Source: CAYMZZ01 sp046297935 (lineage in GTDB: Bacteria > Bacteroidota > Bacteroidia > Chitinophagales > Chitinophagaceae). Taken from it: DNA of 64,000 nt. Shown here one piece after another: positions 8,161 to 16,892 of the stretch. Below the pieces are notes generated by a model. That model was not told the DNA's origin, searched no databases, and saw nothing but the letters and a program-made list of their open reading frames with translations. Position 1 is the stretch's first letter. Each line of letters opens with the position of its first letter. The translations under genes were made by a program, and so were the position numbers. Location of the stretch: positions 1 to 64,000 of the forward strand of contig JBKBHA010000010.1 of the NCBI GenBank assembly GCA_046297935.1, in the 5' to 3' direction.

Positions 8161-8176
8161 TGGCTTCGAGTTTGCA
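8161..8176 (+). promoter_or_regulatory. sigma-54 -24/-12 promoter for 8207 operon
   Basis: TGGCTTCGAGTTTGCA has GG, ten bases, GC and a perfect TTTGCA -12 element. The predicted transcription start is near 8187, giving a 20-nt leader before the ATG at 8207. Confidence 0.6.
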
Positions 8177-8206
8177 GTCTTACTGACAGAAACAAAACCC
8201 ACGATA

Positions 8207-8404
8207 ATGAAAAAATGGACAGTAGCAGTTGCTCTGGCGCTTTTTGCAGTGGCCTGCAATGATGCCAATAACGGCACGAACGAGGACAACAGTCGGGAAA
8301 ATCCTTCAGACTCGATGTATCCCATGAAAGATGATCCACACTACGGTCAGCCAAGCGATACAGCCAATATGGACACAACACGGGTTGACTCGACCCGCCG
8401 ATAA
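8207..8404 (+). CDS. small lipoprotein, unknown
   Basis: 65 residues. The signal peptide MKKWTVAVALALFAVAC ends in a lipobox (AVAC), so the mature protein starts at Cys17 and is lipid-anchored. The remaining residues are polar, Asn/Asp/Ser/Thr-rich and low in complexity, with no predicted fold. Similar short acidic lipoproteins occur beside stress genes elsewhere in this window (20244-20429). It is first in a probable operon with the DUF2383 gene (24 bp apart) and the cupin-like gene, behind a sigma-54-type promoter. Confidence 0.75.
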   Translation: MKKWTVAVALALFAVACNDANNGTNEDNSRENPSDSMYPMKDDPHYGQPSDTANMDTTRVDSTRR

Positions 8405-8428
8405 TTTCTTCAAACAAAAAAAAATAAT

Positions 8429-8893
8429 ATGAACACAACAACTACTGACACAGCCGAAGTACTGAATGACCTCCTTCGGATCAATATCGACCGAATTGAA
8501 GGATATGAAAAAGCAGCTTCTCAAACAAAAGATGAGGATGCTGACCTCAGAACGATGTTTATGTCCATGGCCGAGCAAAGCCAGAGCATTGCATCAGAGC
8601 TAAGGCGGCACCTGAGCCTGACCGACGAGGAGCCGGTAAAAAGTTCTACTGCTGCAGGCAAGCTATACCGAACCTGGATGGACTTAAAGGTTGTTTTCAC
8701 CGGCAAAGACCGTAAGGCCATTCTTGAGTCGTGCGAATTTGGCGAAGATGCAGCGCAAAAAGCCTATCAGTCTGCTCTTGAAGACTCAGGAGATCTTCCG
8801 GCAAATGTGCGCGCCATGCTGATCGATCAGCAACAAGGCCTGAAGCAGTCACATGACCAGGTTAGAAACCTTCGTAACCTCGAAAAAAAGTAG
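8429..8893 (+). CDS. DUF2383 (PA2169-type) four-helix-bundle protein
   Basis: 154 residues, cytoplasmic, all alpha. It has the DUF2383 pattern: VLNDLLRINIDRIEGYEKAA, then a helix ending SELRRHL, then LYRTWMDLKVVFTGKDRKAILESCEFGEDAAQKAYQSAL, and a final helix with LIDQQQGLKQSHDQVRNLR. The family is ferritin/rubrerythrin-like and is frequently found with DUF892 and other stress proteins. No catalytic function is established. It overlaps nothing and is followed 13 bp later by the start of the cupin-like gene. Confidence 0.85.
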   Translation: MNTTTTDTAEVLNDLLRINIDRIEGYEKAASQTKDEDADLRTMFMSMAEQSQSIASELRRHLSLTDEEPVKSSTAAGKLYRTWMDLKVVFTGKDRKAILESCEFGEDAAQKAYQSALEDSGDLPANVRAMLIDQQQGLKQSHDQVRNLRNLEKK

Positions 8894-8906
8894 ATCGTTT
8901 GTAGCC

Positions 8907-9332
8907 ATGGAGTTTCACAGAAACAAAGCAACAGACAGAAGACCTGAAGGCGATCGAGTGCTGGATGCATCGTTCGTGGTGATTGACAATGTATTTGCCA
9001 GCGCCAATCTAAAGGCTGAAAGCGAGACGGGTCAACAGGACAAGGTCGCCTTCACGGTTTTCAAATCAGATGAACTTGCCATTGTACTTGTCCAGCTCTC
9101 TGCCGGGGAGAGCATGGATCCCGGCAAAACTTCGGGCACCATGCTATTACAGCCGAAGGAGGGAAGGATACAGGTTAAGGTGAATGATCAGTTACTCGAA
9201 CTGGAAAACACTCAAATGATGGTAATTCACCCAGAATTCAACTGCTCGATACTGGCCATAAAAGATTCGCAGTTTTTTTTGATGAACTGCATGAGCAGGT
9301 CTTTCAAGAAAAAATACAAGGCCGGCTACTAG
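8907..9332 (+). CDS. cupin-like beta-sandwich protein, unknown
   Basis: 141 residues from ATG 8907; an upstream start at 8853 would overlap the DUF2383 gene and adds only out-of-family residues. The central part (LAIVLVQLSAGESMDPGKTSGTMLLQPKEGRIQVKVNDQ, then LENTQMMVIHPEFNCSILAIKDSQFFL) has the spacing of a one-domain cupin, with G-rich turns between short strands. The usual histidine metal ligands of cupins are mostly missing, which points to a sensory or structural use. It is the last gene of the 8207 operon. The assignment rests on strand pattern only. Confidence 0.6.
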   Translation: MEFHRNKATDRRPEGDRVLDASFVVIDNVFASANLKAESETGQQDKVAFTVFKSDELAIVLVQLSAGESMDPGKTSGTMLLQPKEGRIQVKVNDQLLELENTQMMVIHPEFNCSILAIKDSQFFLMNCMSRSFKKKYKAGY

Positions 9333-9354
9333 TCAGGAGCTGGCGTTCTGAAGT

Positions 9355-9759
9355 TCACCGATGCGCAGGACGTCGTACATATTCGGCCGCCAGACAGACA
9401 GCAAAACAGATAATCGGCGGTGCAGCCAGCACAGTTAGCAACAAAAGACTGGGCGCAAATTCATTTAACCGTATTTGCTGGGCATGGGCTATACCGGCAA
9501 ACAAATAAATGGAAAGGCATAACAACATCAGCCCTCCTACGATTACGCGCACCCTGCCCGTTTTCCACCGCTTTGTGGACCACTCTCTCCTGGTTTGAAC
9601 AAAAGACGCTATCACACAGAACAGCATTAGCAAATGCAAAAGGTAATATGTAAAACCTGAAGGAGTAATAAAAAAGATCAGGTAAGCAGCGAAACAAAGT
9701 TGAAATATTACAAGAGTCCAACTATAACGGTTGGGAAGGAGCCTGGAGTAATCTGCCAT
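9355..9759 (-). CDS. four-helix membrane protein, unknown
   Basis: 134 residues with hydrophobic helices at about 16-32, 37-54, 69-88 and 100-125 and short charged ends. No family was recognised. It is convergent with the 8207 operon, ends 22 bp from it, and lies 46 bp downstream of the sigma-54 activator gene on the same strand, so it may be co-transcribed with the two-component genes. Confidence 0.55.
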   Translation of the reverse strand: MADYSRLLPNRYSWTLVIFQLCFAAYLIFFITPSGFTYYLLHLLMLFCVIASFVQTRREWSTKRWKTGRVRVIVGGLMLLCLSIYLFAGIAHAQQIRLNEFAPSLLLLTVLAAPPIICFAVCLAAEYVRRPAHR

Positions 9760-9805
9760 ATTCTACTTTTAGTGAAACTCAATGCGGCGGTTGATTCGGA
9801 TATTA

Positions 9806-11287
9806 CTACAAGGTAAAGCGGAGCCTGAAATTTTTCAGTTTATTGTATAAGGTCTTCCGGTCGATTTTCAGAATAGCTGCCGCCTTTTTCTTATTAAAGT
9901 TTGCCAACTTCAGAGCCTGAAGTATAGCATTGTACTCCGCTTTACTTGCAGCGCCTTTCAACCGATAGAATTGACTGATTACGTCTTCCACATTTTCCAC
10001 GGTAGGTTCCATATCGGTACCCATATTTGTGTCATTCGTGAGCAAGTCGTTTTCCGTTGAAGGCAGTTCCTCTATATGTTGCTGAACAGCGGCTAGAGCA
10101 AGTAATTCATGAGGGAAGCTTTCCATCGTAATGCACTGGTCGTTGCCCGTAAGTAATACGCAGCGACGTACCACGTTTCTCAACTCACGCAAATTGCCAG
10201 GCCAGGCATAGGTTTGCAACCGCTCCATCACGGCCCTTTCAAAACCTGTTGTAACACGGCCTGTTTCTTCACATGCCTGCATCAAAAATAATTCAGCCAA
10301 CGGAATAATATCTTCTGAGCGATCTCTTAACGCAGGCAACTGAATCATAAGTTCGTTGAACCGATGGTAAAGATCTTCGCGGAATTTTCCGGAGCGGTAA
10401 GCTTCTGCCAGGCTTTCATTAGACGCCACGATTATTCGGACATCAGCCACCATTTCTTTATTGCTGCCTACCGGACGAAATCTCCGTTCCTGTATTACAC
10501 GCAGCAAAGTTGTTTGAACTTCGGCAGGGAGGTTGGCAACTTCATCTAAGAATAACGTACCTCCATGTGCAGTTGCAAAATGACCTTCACGATCCTGCTG
10601 TGCCCCGGTGAAGGACCCCTTTACATGGCCAAACAATTCACTAGCTGCCAATTCGCGCGACAAAATACCACAGTCGATAGCTACGAACGGTCTGTTACGT
10701 CGGAGACTCTGCTCATGAATCATCCGTGCCGCCACTTCTTTTCCTGTACCACTTTCGCCATACAAAATCACATTGTAATCAGTTGGCGCAACAATACCGA
10801 TAAGACTGAATACTTTGCGCATTGCCTCTGATCTGCTTTCGGTATAGAGCTTCGGAGATGAACTTACAGTCTTGCCAGCAGCACCCAATCGGGGCTGGCC
10901 AGGTTTTGTTTCTGCCTGCACAGGTTTATTGTCTATTGACTGCCGAACCACCTTTAGCAAATCTTCAGGCACAAGAGGCTTGCTGATATAATCACAGGCG
11001 CCCAATTTCATTATTTCTACCGCAGTGCGGGTGTTGGAATAACCTGTTATTACTATAAATTTCACTTCGGGATCATGTGTTCGAAGTGCTTCCAGAACCC
11101 GCATCGCATCCATATCACCCAGGCGATAATCACAGATAACTGCATCAAAAGCTTCCTGTTGATAAGCAGCAATACCGCGTTGGCCCTTGTACTGAACCGT
11201 AGTTGCATAACCATGCTTACTCAAAAAACGTTGTAGGAGCAAACAAATATCAAGATCATCGTCTATTATTAATATCCGTTCAGACAT
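9806..11287 (-). CDS. NtrC-family sigma-54-dependent response regulator
   Basis: 493 residues from ATG 11287, where the receiver domain starts (MSERILIIDDDLDI). Domain order: receiver 1-125 with phospho-acceptor Asp in VICDYRLGD; AAA+ sigma-54 activation domain with Walker A GESGTGKE, sigma-54 contact loop KGSFTGA (GSFTGA in place of the usual GAFTGA), and Walker B GGTLFLDEV; C-terminal Fis-type HTH (AAILKIDRKTLYNKLKNF). It activates RNA polymerase-sigma-54 on ATP hydrolysis. The histidine kinase gene lies 125 bp upstream on the same strand. Several nearby genes have -24/-12 promoters, so this is the obvious candidate activator for them. Confidence 0.93.
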   Translation of the reverse strand: MSERILIIDDDLDICLLLQRFLSKHGYATTVQYKGQRGIAAYQQEAFDAVICDYRLGDMDAMRVLEALRTHDPEVKFIVITGYSNTRTAVEIMKLGACDYISKPLVPEDLLKVVRQSIDNKPVQAETKPGQPRLGAAGKTVSSSPKLYTESRSEAMRKVFSLIGIVAPTDYNVILYGESGTGKEVAARMIHEQSLRRNRPFVAIDCGILSRELAASELFGHVKGSFTGAQQDREGHFATAHGGTLFLDEVANLPAEVQTTLLRVIQERRFRPVGSNKEMVADVRIIVASNESLAEAYRSGKFREDLYHRFNELMIQLPALRDRSEDIIPLAELFLMQACEETGRVTTGFERAVMERLQTYAWPGNLRELRNVVRRCVLLTGNDQCITMESFPHELLALAAVQQHIEELPSTENDLLTNDTNMGTDMEPTVENVEDVISQFYRLKGAASKAEYNAILQALKLANFNKKKAAAILKIDRKTLYNKLKNFRLRFTL

Positions 11288-11412
11288 GGTATATGGTTTT
11301 GTGTGTAGCGCTGCCCCATATGCAACCCAAACCGTGCCAGAAAATTCCCCAATCGGACCCAAAAGATTAGACAAATCCGCCGTTGGGAAATAATTCCCCA
11401 GATAGGATGGCT

Positions 11413-12849
11413 TTAGCAAGTGCTGTGAGCACAGGGAATGGAAATAACAAAACGTGACCCCTTGCCATAGATGCTTTCGGCTGAAATGACCCCTCTGTGA
11501 TTGAGTAATATGTTCTGTGAATTGGTGAGCCCAAGACCATTACCTGCATCTTTTCGAGTATAAAAGGGTTCAAAAAGATTCTGCAAAGTCTCCTCTTCCA
11601 TGCCCGGTCCGTTATCGCGCACTTCCACCCTACCGTATCCACCCTCGCAGAATGACCATATCTCGATGACTCCACGGCGATCACTGACAGCCTCCAGGGC
11701 ATTGACGACTACATTCAGGATGGCGATCTTAATTTTTGGAACATCGACCGCGACAACGCAATCCTGATCAAGCATGTATTTATGAACCTGCACCTGCTGC
11801 AGGTCAATGCGGTCGCTCGCCAGAAACAATACTTCCTCAATCAGCTCTGCAAGGGGATAAGGCCGTATCATCAAGTCATCGAAACGAGTGGCCTGTAGAA
11901 GGTTGGTTGCCAAACCATTGATACGATCGGTACTTCTGGTAATGACCTGCAGTAACATCGTATACTCCGGTCGTGTTGTTTCGAATTCCCGCAATTGTTC
12001 AACCGCCATTGATATGTTAGTAATGGGATTACGCACTTCGTGGGCAATGGTTCTGGCAATACGCCCGGTAGCAGCAAATTTTTCGATGTTCTTAAGCGCT
12101 TTCATCTCAACATTTGCCTGGTCCAATTCAGTTTGTTTAAGGGCTAATTCTTCCGTTCGTTCCCCAGCAGTTGCAACTGCCTTTTGACGACCGCTGCTTT
12201 CCCGTACATAGGTGGCCCATGTATAAAAGATAATCACTGCAACCATAAAAAGGGCGATAATTGCGATCACCTGTGCTGCCGAAGCAGCATTCCCCAGTTT
12301 TGCCAACGACGACTCGATCGATGTCTGTCTCAAATTGGCCAGCAATTCGAAAGTTGAATCAAGATCCTTTTGCACCTTTGCCGCTTCGTTGTTGGCTAAT
12401 TGCCACTGCCGTTGCCAGTCTGATTCTTTTCGTTGAAAAATTTGAATTGCCCTATCTGTATGGAAGCGATACGTGAGCATTAACCAGATCAACTTACCTA
12501 TCGCATCCATTTCCACGGACGAAGCAGGGCCGGGTGACCGCAGACGAGTGATTGTCGAAGGCCATTTGTTACGAGCCGCGAGGTAAGTTTGTAGTTGCCT
12601 TGTTTGCCCGTTCGTGAAATAATATTGAGTGCTGGCATGAGCGCGAAGAAATTCGAGGTTAAGATCCACTGCTAACTTATTATGCCTTTGCCATTGGTTT
12701 ACAAACTCATTACGCTTGGCAATCTTTCGATTTGCGTAAAAGACTAGCAGAAAGGAACTCACTAACAAAAGAAATGCTAACAAATATCCCGTCCGAAGGC
12801 GTTTTCCAAACAGTTTTAAATATTGCAAAATATCTGAAATCTGCGACAT
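11413..12849 (-). CDS. membrane sensor histidine kinase
   Basis: 478 residues from ATG 12849; earlier starts give no sensible sequence. An N-terminal membrane helix (YLLAFLLLVSSFLLVFY) is followed by a helical extracytoplasmic sensor of about 150 residues of the CHASE3/four-helix type, a second membrane helix (VIAIIALFMVAVIIFYTWA), then HisKA with the H-box AHEVRNPITN and a HATPase domain with DNGPGMEEE, FEPFYTRKDAGNGLGLT and GKGSRF. It should phosphorylate the NtrC-type regulator that follows it. The sensor has no recognisable ligand pocket. Its 5' region is divergent from the TIGR02587 gene, with 165 bp between. Confidence 0.9.
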   Translation of the reverse strand: MSQISDILQYLKLFGKRLRTGYLLAFLLLVSSFLLVFYANRKIAKRNEFVNQWQRHNKLAVDLNLEFLRAHASTQYYFTNGQTRQLQTYLAARNKWPSTITRLRSPGPASSVEMDAIGKLIWLMLTYRFHTDRAIQIFQRKESDWQRQWQLANNEAAKVQKDLDSTFELLANLRQTSIESSLAKLGNAASAAQVIAIIALFMVAVIIFYTWATYVRESSGRQKAVATAGERTEELALKQTELDQANVEMKALKNIEKFAATGRIARTIAHEVRNPITNISMAVEQLREFETTRPEYTMLLQVITRSTDRINGLATNLLQATRFDDLMIRPYPLAELIEEVLFLASDRIDLQQVQVHKYMLDQDCVVAVDVPKIKIAILNVVVNALEAVSDRRGVIEIWSFCEGGYGRVEVRDNGPGMEEETLQNLFEPFYTRKDAGNGLGLTNSQNILLNHRGVISAESIYGKGSRFVISIPCAHSTC

Positions 12850-13014
12850 GACTAAATACTGGCAAAAAAATGGCACAAATAAAGTACCAAGTGCAAGTGA
12901 CTGAAAAGGGCACCATAGTATCGGTTGCCAATTGTGTAAGCCCGCCCCACTAAGAGGAAAATTTTCCCTGCATCCCACGCAAATGCTGGCAAAGACTTTG
13001 AATCTCAAGATATC

Positions 13015-13869
13015 GTGAAAAACATCTCTGCCTCTCTAAAAGAATATGGTCGTGGCATTGCTGGCGGTCTCCTGTTTAGTTTGCCTTTGTTTTTTACAGA
13101 AGAAATGTGGCAAGCCGGTCTTTCGTTGCCAGCTCAGCGCATGTTGGCATACCTGCTGGTAACCTTTCTCTTATTGATGGGCTATAACCGATATGCAGGT
13201 TTGCATGCCGGAGCCAGCTGGACTGAAATAATTGTCGATTCAATTGAAGAAATGGGTTTGGGATTGCTGTTGTCGGCAGGTATATTACAACTTATTGGGC
13301 AACTCAACTGGTTTGAATATTCGCCACATGAAAACCTGAGTAAAATTATCATGCAATCAATGCCAGTTGCAATCGGTATTTCGATAGGTACGGCCCAATT
13401 TGAAAGCAAAGAATCTGAGTCGCCAGCTGATGAAAAAAAACAACAATCTACGCCAAAAGATAATTCCAGTGATTTCGGGGAACGGTTTGTGCTGGCCGCC
13501 TGTGGTAGTGTACTGGTAGCAGGCAATATGGCTCCCACACATGAAGTTGTACTGGTAGCCGCTGCAAGTTCAGTTTACTCGCTAATCACTACCATACTAG
13601 TTGCCCTTACCGCGGGTATTTTAATTTTATTTTATGTCGACTTCAGAGGCGCGGGCACACTGGCCTCTTCGGGCCGGATGAAGAAGGCGTTACTACACAC
13701 GATGACTGCATATATAGCCTCCGTTGTTTCCTCTGCACTTATGCTTTGGTTTTTTGGCCAGCTTACGAGCTTGTCGCTCTTTGCAGCCATCACGTGTATA
13801 GTAGTTTTAAGTTTTCCAGCTATGCTGGGCGCTTCGGCTGGACGATTGTTAATAAAGGGTTCGCCATGA
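13015..13869 (+). CDS. TIGR02587 family integral membrane protein
   Basis: 284 residues, GTG start. About eight membrane helices are split by a charged loop near residues 125-150 (ESKESESPADEKKQQSTPKD). Features of the TIGR02587/DUF2391 family are AGGLLFSLPLFFTEEMWQAG near the N-terminus and GSVLVAGNMAPTHEVVLVAA in the middle. The family always travels with TIGR02588, and here the stop overlaps that gene's ATG, so the pair is translationally coupled. Function is unknown; the pair occurs with general-stress genes in other bacteria. It sits divergent to the histidine kinase at 11413-12849. Confidence 0.85.
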   Translation: MKNISASLKEYGRGIAGGLLFSLPLFFTEEMWQAGLSLPAQRMLAYLLVTFLLLMGYNRYAGLHAGASWTEIIVDSIEEMGLGLLLSAGILQLIGQLNWFEYSPHENLSKIIMQSMPVAIGISIGTAQFESKESESPADEKKQQSTPKDNSSDFGERFVLAACGSVLVAGNMAPTHEVVLVAAASSVYSLITTILVALTAGILILFYVDFRGAGTLASSGRMKKALLHTMTAYIASVVSSALMLWFFGQLTSLSLFAAITCIVVLSFPAMLGASAGRLLIKGSP

Positions 13870-14276
13870 GAAAAAAACAAAAACAAACCTGGACTGACCA
13901 TTTCTGCAAAGCCAAAAACAAATTAGAATGGTTCGTTTTTTTTCTGGCTGCTCTTCTTCTGCTGTGTACCGCCGTTTACCTGATTGCAATATGGTCAGCC
14001 AACGAGAAACAAGTGGCAGAGCTATCGTTGCAATGGCAACAAACTGAATCACCAAAAGGCCCGGGAAGTTTTCAGCTGCGAGCAACCAACTCTGGCAATA
14101 AGACCGTAGAATCGGTCTACATTACGGGAGAACGCTGGCATGGCATTGTGCGGAAAGATGTACTTATTGGTTTGGTTCAAATCCTCCCGCGCCATTCTTC
14201 TAAAGATCTCTGGATGCATTTTCAACAGTATGCTCCTGGCGACTCTGTTGCGTTCTGGATAAGCAGCTATCAGTAG
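13866..14276 (+). CDS. TIGR02588 family membrane-anchored protein
   Basis: 136 residues. The ATG at 13866 overlaps the stop of the TIGR02587 gene (ATGA), so coupling decides the start. A single N-terminal membrane helix (LEWFVFFLAALLLLCTAVYLIAI) precedes a small beta-sandwich domain with a typical NSGNKTVESVYITGE stretch. It is the constant partner of TIGR02587 and probably forms a complex with it; no biochemical role is known to me. Confidence 0.85.
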   Translation: MRKKQKQTWTDHFCKAKNKLEWFVFFLAALLLLCTAVYLIAIWSANEKQVAELSLQWQQTESPKGPGSFQLRATNSGNKTVESVYITGERWHGIVRKDVLIGLVQILPRHSSKDLWMHFQQYAPGDSVAFWISSYQ

Positions 14277-14287
14277 ACAAGACCAAC

Positions 14288-14303
14288 TGGCACCCTTGTT
14301 GTA
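14288..14303 (+). promoter_or_regulatory. near-consensus -24/-12 promoter
   Basis: TGGCACCCTTGTTGTA: a perfect TGGCAC -24 element, correct spacing and TTGTA at -12, where GC is replaced by GT. It lies 48 bp before the membrane gene at 14352. Weaker than the five full matches. Confidence 0.35.
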
Positions 14304-14351
14304 CCTAAGGCAGTATTCTATGACAGTTAACGAGACCCAGATCGATACCTT

Positions 14352-14729
14352 ATGAAGGCGCAACGATTATATCTCATATTGATACTGGCGCAGGGGTCTT
14401 ACCTCTTATCAATTGGTCTTTGGGTACTGCTCGATTCCCGGTCGTTCATTGCATTGACCGGCTTTCAGGAGGAACTCTGGATGCTCAAGACAGTGTCCGT
14501 ACTCTGGATTGTAATCAGCCTGACTCTTTTCTTTCCACTTTTCACCAACAGCAACCCGCTACATGCAAGCTTTACCGGAGCGCTTACCAGCCTCGCTTTA
14601 TTGTTGGTTGATCTGTATTATTACTATACCGGACCGGGCAACGACGCCTATCTCGCCGATGCCGTAGTAGAGGCCATTCTCCTGAGTTTGTGGCTATACG
14701 TTTTGATCAGAAACAAAATGCTTTGGTAA
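14352..14729 (+). CDS. four-helix membrane protein, unknown
   Basis: 125 residues with helices at about 6-26, 43-62, 70-92 and 103-122 and almost no soluble part. No family was recognised. It ends 20 bp before the Rieske oxidoreductase start, so the two are likely co-expressed. Small four-helix membrane proteins of this kind are frequent partners of quinone-linked oxidoreductases, but that is only an inference here. Confidence 0.6.
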   Translation: MKAQRLYLILILAQGSYLLSIGLWVLLDSRSFIALTGFQEELWMLKTVSVLWIVISLTLFFPLFTNSNPLHASFTGALTSLALLLVDLYYYYTGPGNDAYLADAVVEAILLSLWLYVLIRNKMLW

Positions 14730-14749
14730 ACCCAAATAAAACCCAGTAT

Positions 14750-16291
14750 ATGAAGCGCGATAGCCATTCAATAAGTATTTGGCAAAATAATACGCCTGAG
14801 ATGCCGATTTCAACCGAACCCGGCAACGATTACTACGACGCCATTATAGTTGGTGCAGGAATAACCGGAATCAGCATCGCCTATCAACTTCAAAATTCCG
14901 GGTTAAAATGCCTGGTCGTCGAACGACAAGAAATTGGCTCTGGCACCACAAGCGGAACTACCGCACATATTAACAGCCTGCTGGATTTTTCCTATAAAGA
15001 CCTGATTAAAAAGTTTGGATTGGATAAGGCTAAAATGGTAGCCAAAGCGACGATGGAAGCAAAGAAAATATTTGCTGCACAAATCCGGGATCTGAACATT
15101 GCTTGCGACTACCGGGAATGTACCGGTTATCTTTTTGCCGCCACTAAAGCACAATCAAAAGAGTTGATGCCAATAGCATTTGCTGCGAAGTCGGCAGGCA
15201 TTTCTGTCTCGTTTACACGGCATTTGCCACTCCGGTTTGAATTCGATTCAGCCATTCGGATTGGTCGGGAAGCCTCCATACATCCTACTTCCTTTTTTCA
15301 GGGACTTGCGAGCGCATTTGTCGAAAACGGCGGCAGGATTGTGGAGCACTGCTCTTATCTTTCTCATACAGGGAAAAACGAACAGCAGAACGTTCGGACC
15401 AGCCAGGGAAATTATCGTTGCAACACTTTAATATTTGCAACCCATTTACCTCCCGGCAAACCGTTGATGCAGATAAAATGCAAACCCTACAGGAGTTATG
15501 TAGTGGCGTTTCAAACAAGCAATCCTTTGCCGACAGATGCGCTGCTATATGACATGTCGGACACTTTTCACTATGCCCGAACGCATTTCATCGATGGCAT
15601 TCCATATGTGTTGGTGGGTGGTGGCGACCACCGCACTGGTACAAAGGGCAACAGCGGCGATCCCTATCGGGGTATTGAACAATTCAGCAGACGTCTTTTT
15701 CCAGATATGAAAATAAGGTGGCGCTGGTCGTCGCAGTTCTATGAATCCGTTGACGGCCTCCCCTACATCGGCAGGCTGCCTGGTGCCAGGGGGAATGTGT
15801 ATGTAGCTACCGGATATGGCGGCAACGGCATCATGTACAGTCAATTGGCGGCATCAATACTTCATGACCTGATCCTGCAGCGGCCAAATGTTTGGGCCCA
15901 ATTATTCGACCCGAAACGATTGAGACCATTCGCCGAATTCGGCGCATACCTTCATCAACTGAAATCCTTCGCGAAGGGATGGTTGTGCAGGCTAAAGAGT
16001 CGGTCGAAACTCTTCGGAGGCAGTACGCTCGCTCCGGGAGAGGGGGGCATCTATTCATCCTCCGGTAAAAAACTTGCAGTAGCCAGATCTGCAAATGGAA
16101 AATTAATGGCGTTCGAATCAGCATGCCGCCACCAGGGCTGTCAGGTAAGTTGGAACATGGCCGAACAATCGTGGGATTGTAGCTGCCACGGTGCACGATA
16201 CGATTTTGAAGGGAAAGTCCTGAACGGACCGGCAGTGCACTCACTAAAAGAAGTTGAGTTGGAAAAGGATAATACAAGAAGCACAACCTGA
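14750..16291 (+). CDS. FAD-dependent oxidoreductase with C-terminal Rieske domain
   Basis: 513 residues from ATG 14750. The N-terminal part is a DAO-type Rossmann fold: DAIIVGAGITGISIAYQL (GxGxxG at 35-40), then VVERQEIGSGTTSGTT. Towards the end of the flavin domain is TGYGGNGIMYSQLAA. The last 60 residues form a Rieske [2Fe-2S] domain with ligands Cys459, His461, Cys477 and His480 (CRHQGC and CSCHGARY). This architecture is that of the 'FAD-dependent oxidoreductase/Rieske' proteins that oxidise amines or sugars and pass electrons to a cluster. Substrate unknown. The Rieske part is complete, so the enzyme is probably functional. Confidence 0.9.
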   Translation: MKRDSHSISIWQNNTPEMPISTEPGNDYYDAIIVGAGITGISIAYQLQNSGLKCLVVERQEIGSGTTSGTTAHINSLLDFSYKDLIKKFGLDKAKMVAKATMEAKKIFAAQIRDLNIACDYRECTGYLFAATKAQSKELMPIAFAAKSAGISVSFTRHLPLRFEFDSAIRIGREASIHPTSFFQGLASAFVENGGRIVEHCSYLSHTGKNEQQNVRTSQGNYRCNTLIFATHLPPGKPLMQIKCKPYRSYVVAFQTSNPLPTDALLYDMSDTFHYARTHFIDGIPYVLVGGGDHRTGTKGNSGDPYRGIEQFSRRLFPDMKIRWRWSSQFYESVDGLPYIGRLPGARGNVYVATGYGGNGIMYSQLAASILHDLILQRPNVWAQLFDPKRLRPFAEFGAYLHQLKSFAKGWLCRLKSRSKLFGGSTLAPGEGGIYSSSGKKLAVARSANGKLMAFESACRHQGCQVSWNMAEQSWDCSCHGARYDFEGKVLNGPAVHSLKEVELEKDNTRSTT

Positions 16292-16315
16292 ATTAGATAG
16301 CCAGGCTTGTGGTGA

Positions 16316-16347
16316 CCCCAGTTTGGGGAAAGCCAACCCCCAAATTG
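16316..16347. promoter_or_regulatory. candidate enhancer site pair (CCCCAGTTTGGGG)
   Basis: A 13-bp near-palindrome CCCCAGTTTGGGG at 16316-16328 is followed 22 bp downstream by CCCCAAATTGCG at 16338, a second left half. The pair precedes the small membrane peptide and dodecin. The same motif is found at 8064-8096 and 22319-22331. Confidence 0.45.
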
Positions 16348-16426
16348 CGTACTCAACTTGCAATAAGCAGTCGGTATACGCCTACACAGGAATAGCATTC
16401 TTTTTGTAAAGAATGAATAAAAAACG

Positions 16427-16516
16427 ATGGGCCTGATTCCAGGAATTTTATTGGTGTTGTTGGTGCTGGTATTGATCGGCGGATACTTTTCAACCCGTGC
16501 CAGAAAACGGGACTAA
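16427..16516 (+). CDS. 29-residue single-helix membrane peptide
   Basis: A short frame starting MGLIPGILLVLLVLVLIGGYF and ending STRARKRD: one hydrophobic helix with a positive tail, a typical small membrane peptide topology. It begins about 100 bp after the enhancer-like palindromes and ends 25 bp before dodecin. The pattern recalls the many DUF3309-like one-helix stress peptides of bacteria. Coding status rests on the amphipathic layout alone. Confidence 0.45.
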   Translation: MGLIPGILLVLLVLVLIGGYFSTRARKRD

Positions 16517-16540
16517 TCTTAACGTTTAAACTTTTTAAAA

Positions 16541-16765
16541 ATGTCAACAGTAAAAATCATTGAACTCATTGGCAGTTCCGAAATAAGTATTGAAGATGCA
16601 ATCAATCAAACGCTTCAGGACGCTGCCCAAACAGTAAAAAATATCGATTCGATCTATATTAAACACATAAAAGTACATGTACAAAACAACCAGGTTGTTA
16701 GCTATGGACTTAATTGTAAAGTTTCATTCCGGATTGAAAACAATGACCGAAAAAAAGGTTTGTAG
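16541..16765 (+). CDS. dodecin family flavin-binding protein
   Basis: 74 residues, matching dodecin (about 70) in full: MSTVKIIELIGSSEISIEDAINQTLQDAAQTV, NIDSIYIKHIKVHVQNN and the final strand VSFRIEN. Dodecins form hollow dodecamers that bind and buffer FMN/FAD or riboflavin and protect cells from photo-oxidation. Its flavin link is notable next to two flavin enzymes (14750 and 5965). Confidence 0.9.
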   Translation: MSTVKIIELIGSSEISIEDAINQTLQDAAQTVKNIDSIYIKHIKVHVQNNQVVSYGLNCKVSFRIENNDRKKGL

Positions 16766-16816
16766 TTGAAGGCAAACCCGGCAAACGTCAGCGACTGGCA
16801 AGCAGTGGTTCCTTCC

Positions 16817-16832
16817 TGGCATCGCTGTTGTG
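16817..16832 (+). promoter_or_regulatory. near-consensus -24/-12 promoter of ligD
   Basis: TGGCATCGCTGTTGTG matches the full-consensus promoter at 7994-8010 in 14 of 16 positions, but carries GT instead of GC at -12. It lies 61 bp upstream of the ligD ATG at 16893. Confidence 0.4.
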
Positions 16833-16892
16833 GAAATACAAATTCCGTATGTCCGGCTGGCGGCCACCCGGGCTAACTTTTTATTGGATTCC

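Noticed and set aside
12987..13001. TGGCAAAGACTTTGAA before the TIGR02587 gene as a -24/-12 promoter
   Set aside because: GA replaces GC, and the predicted start of transcription would lie only about 3 nt before the GTG.
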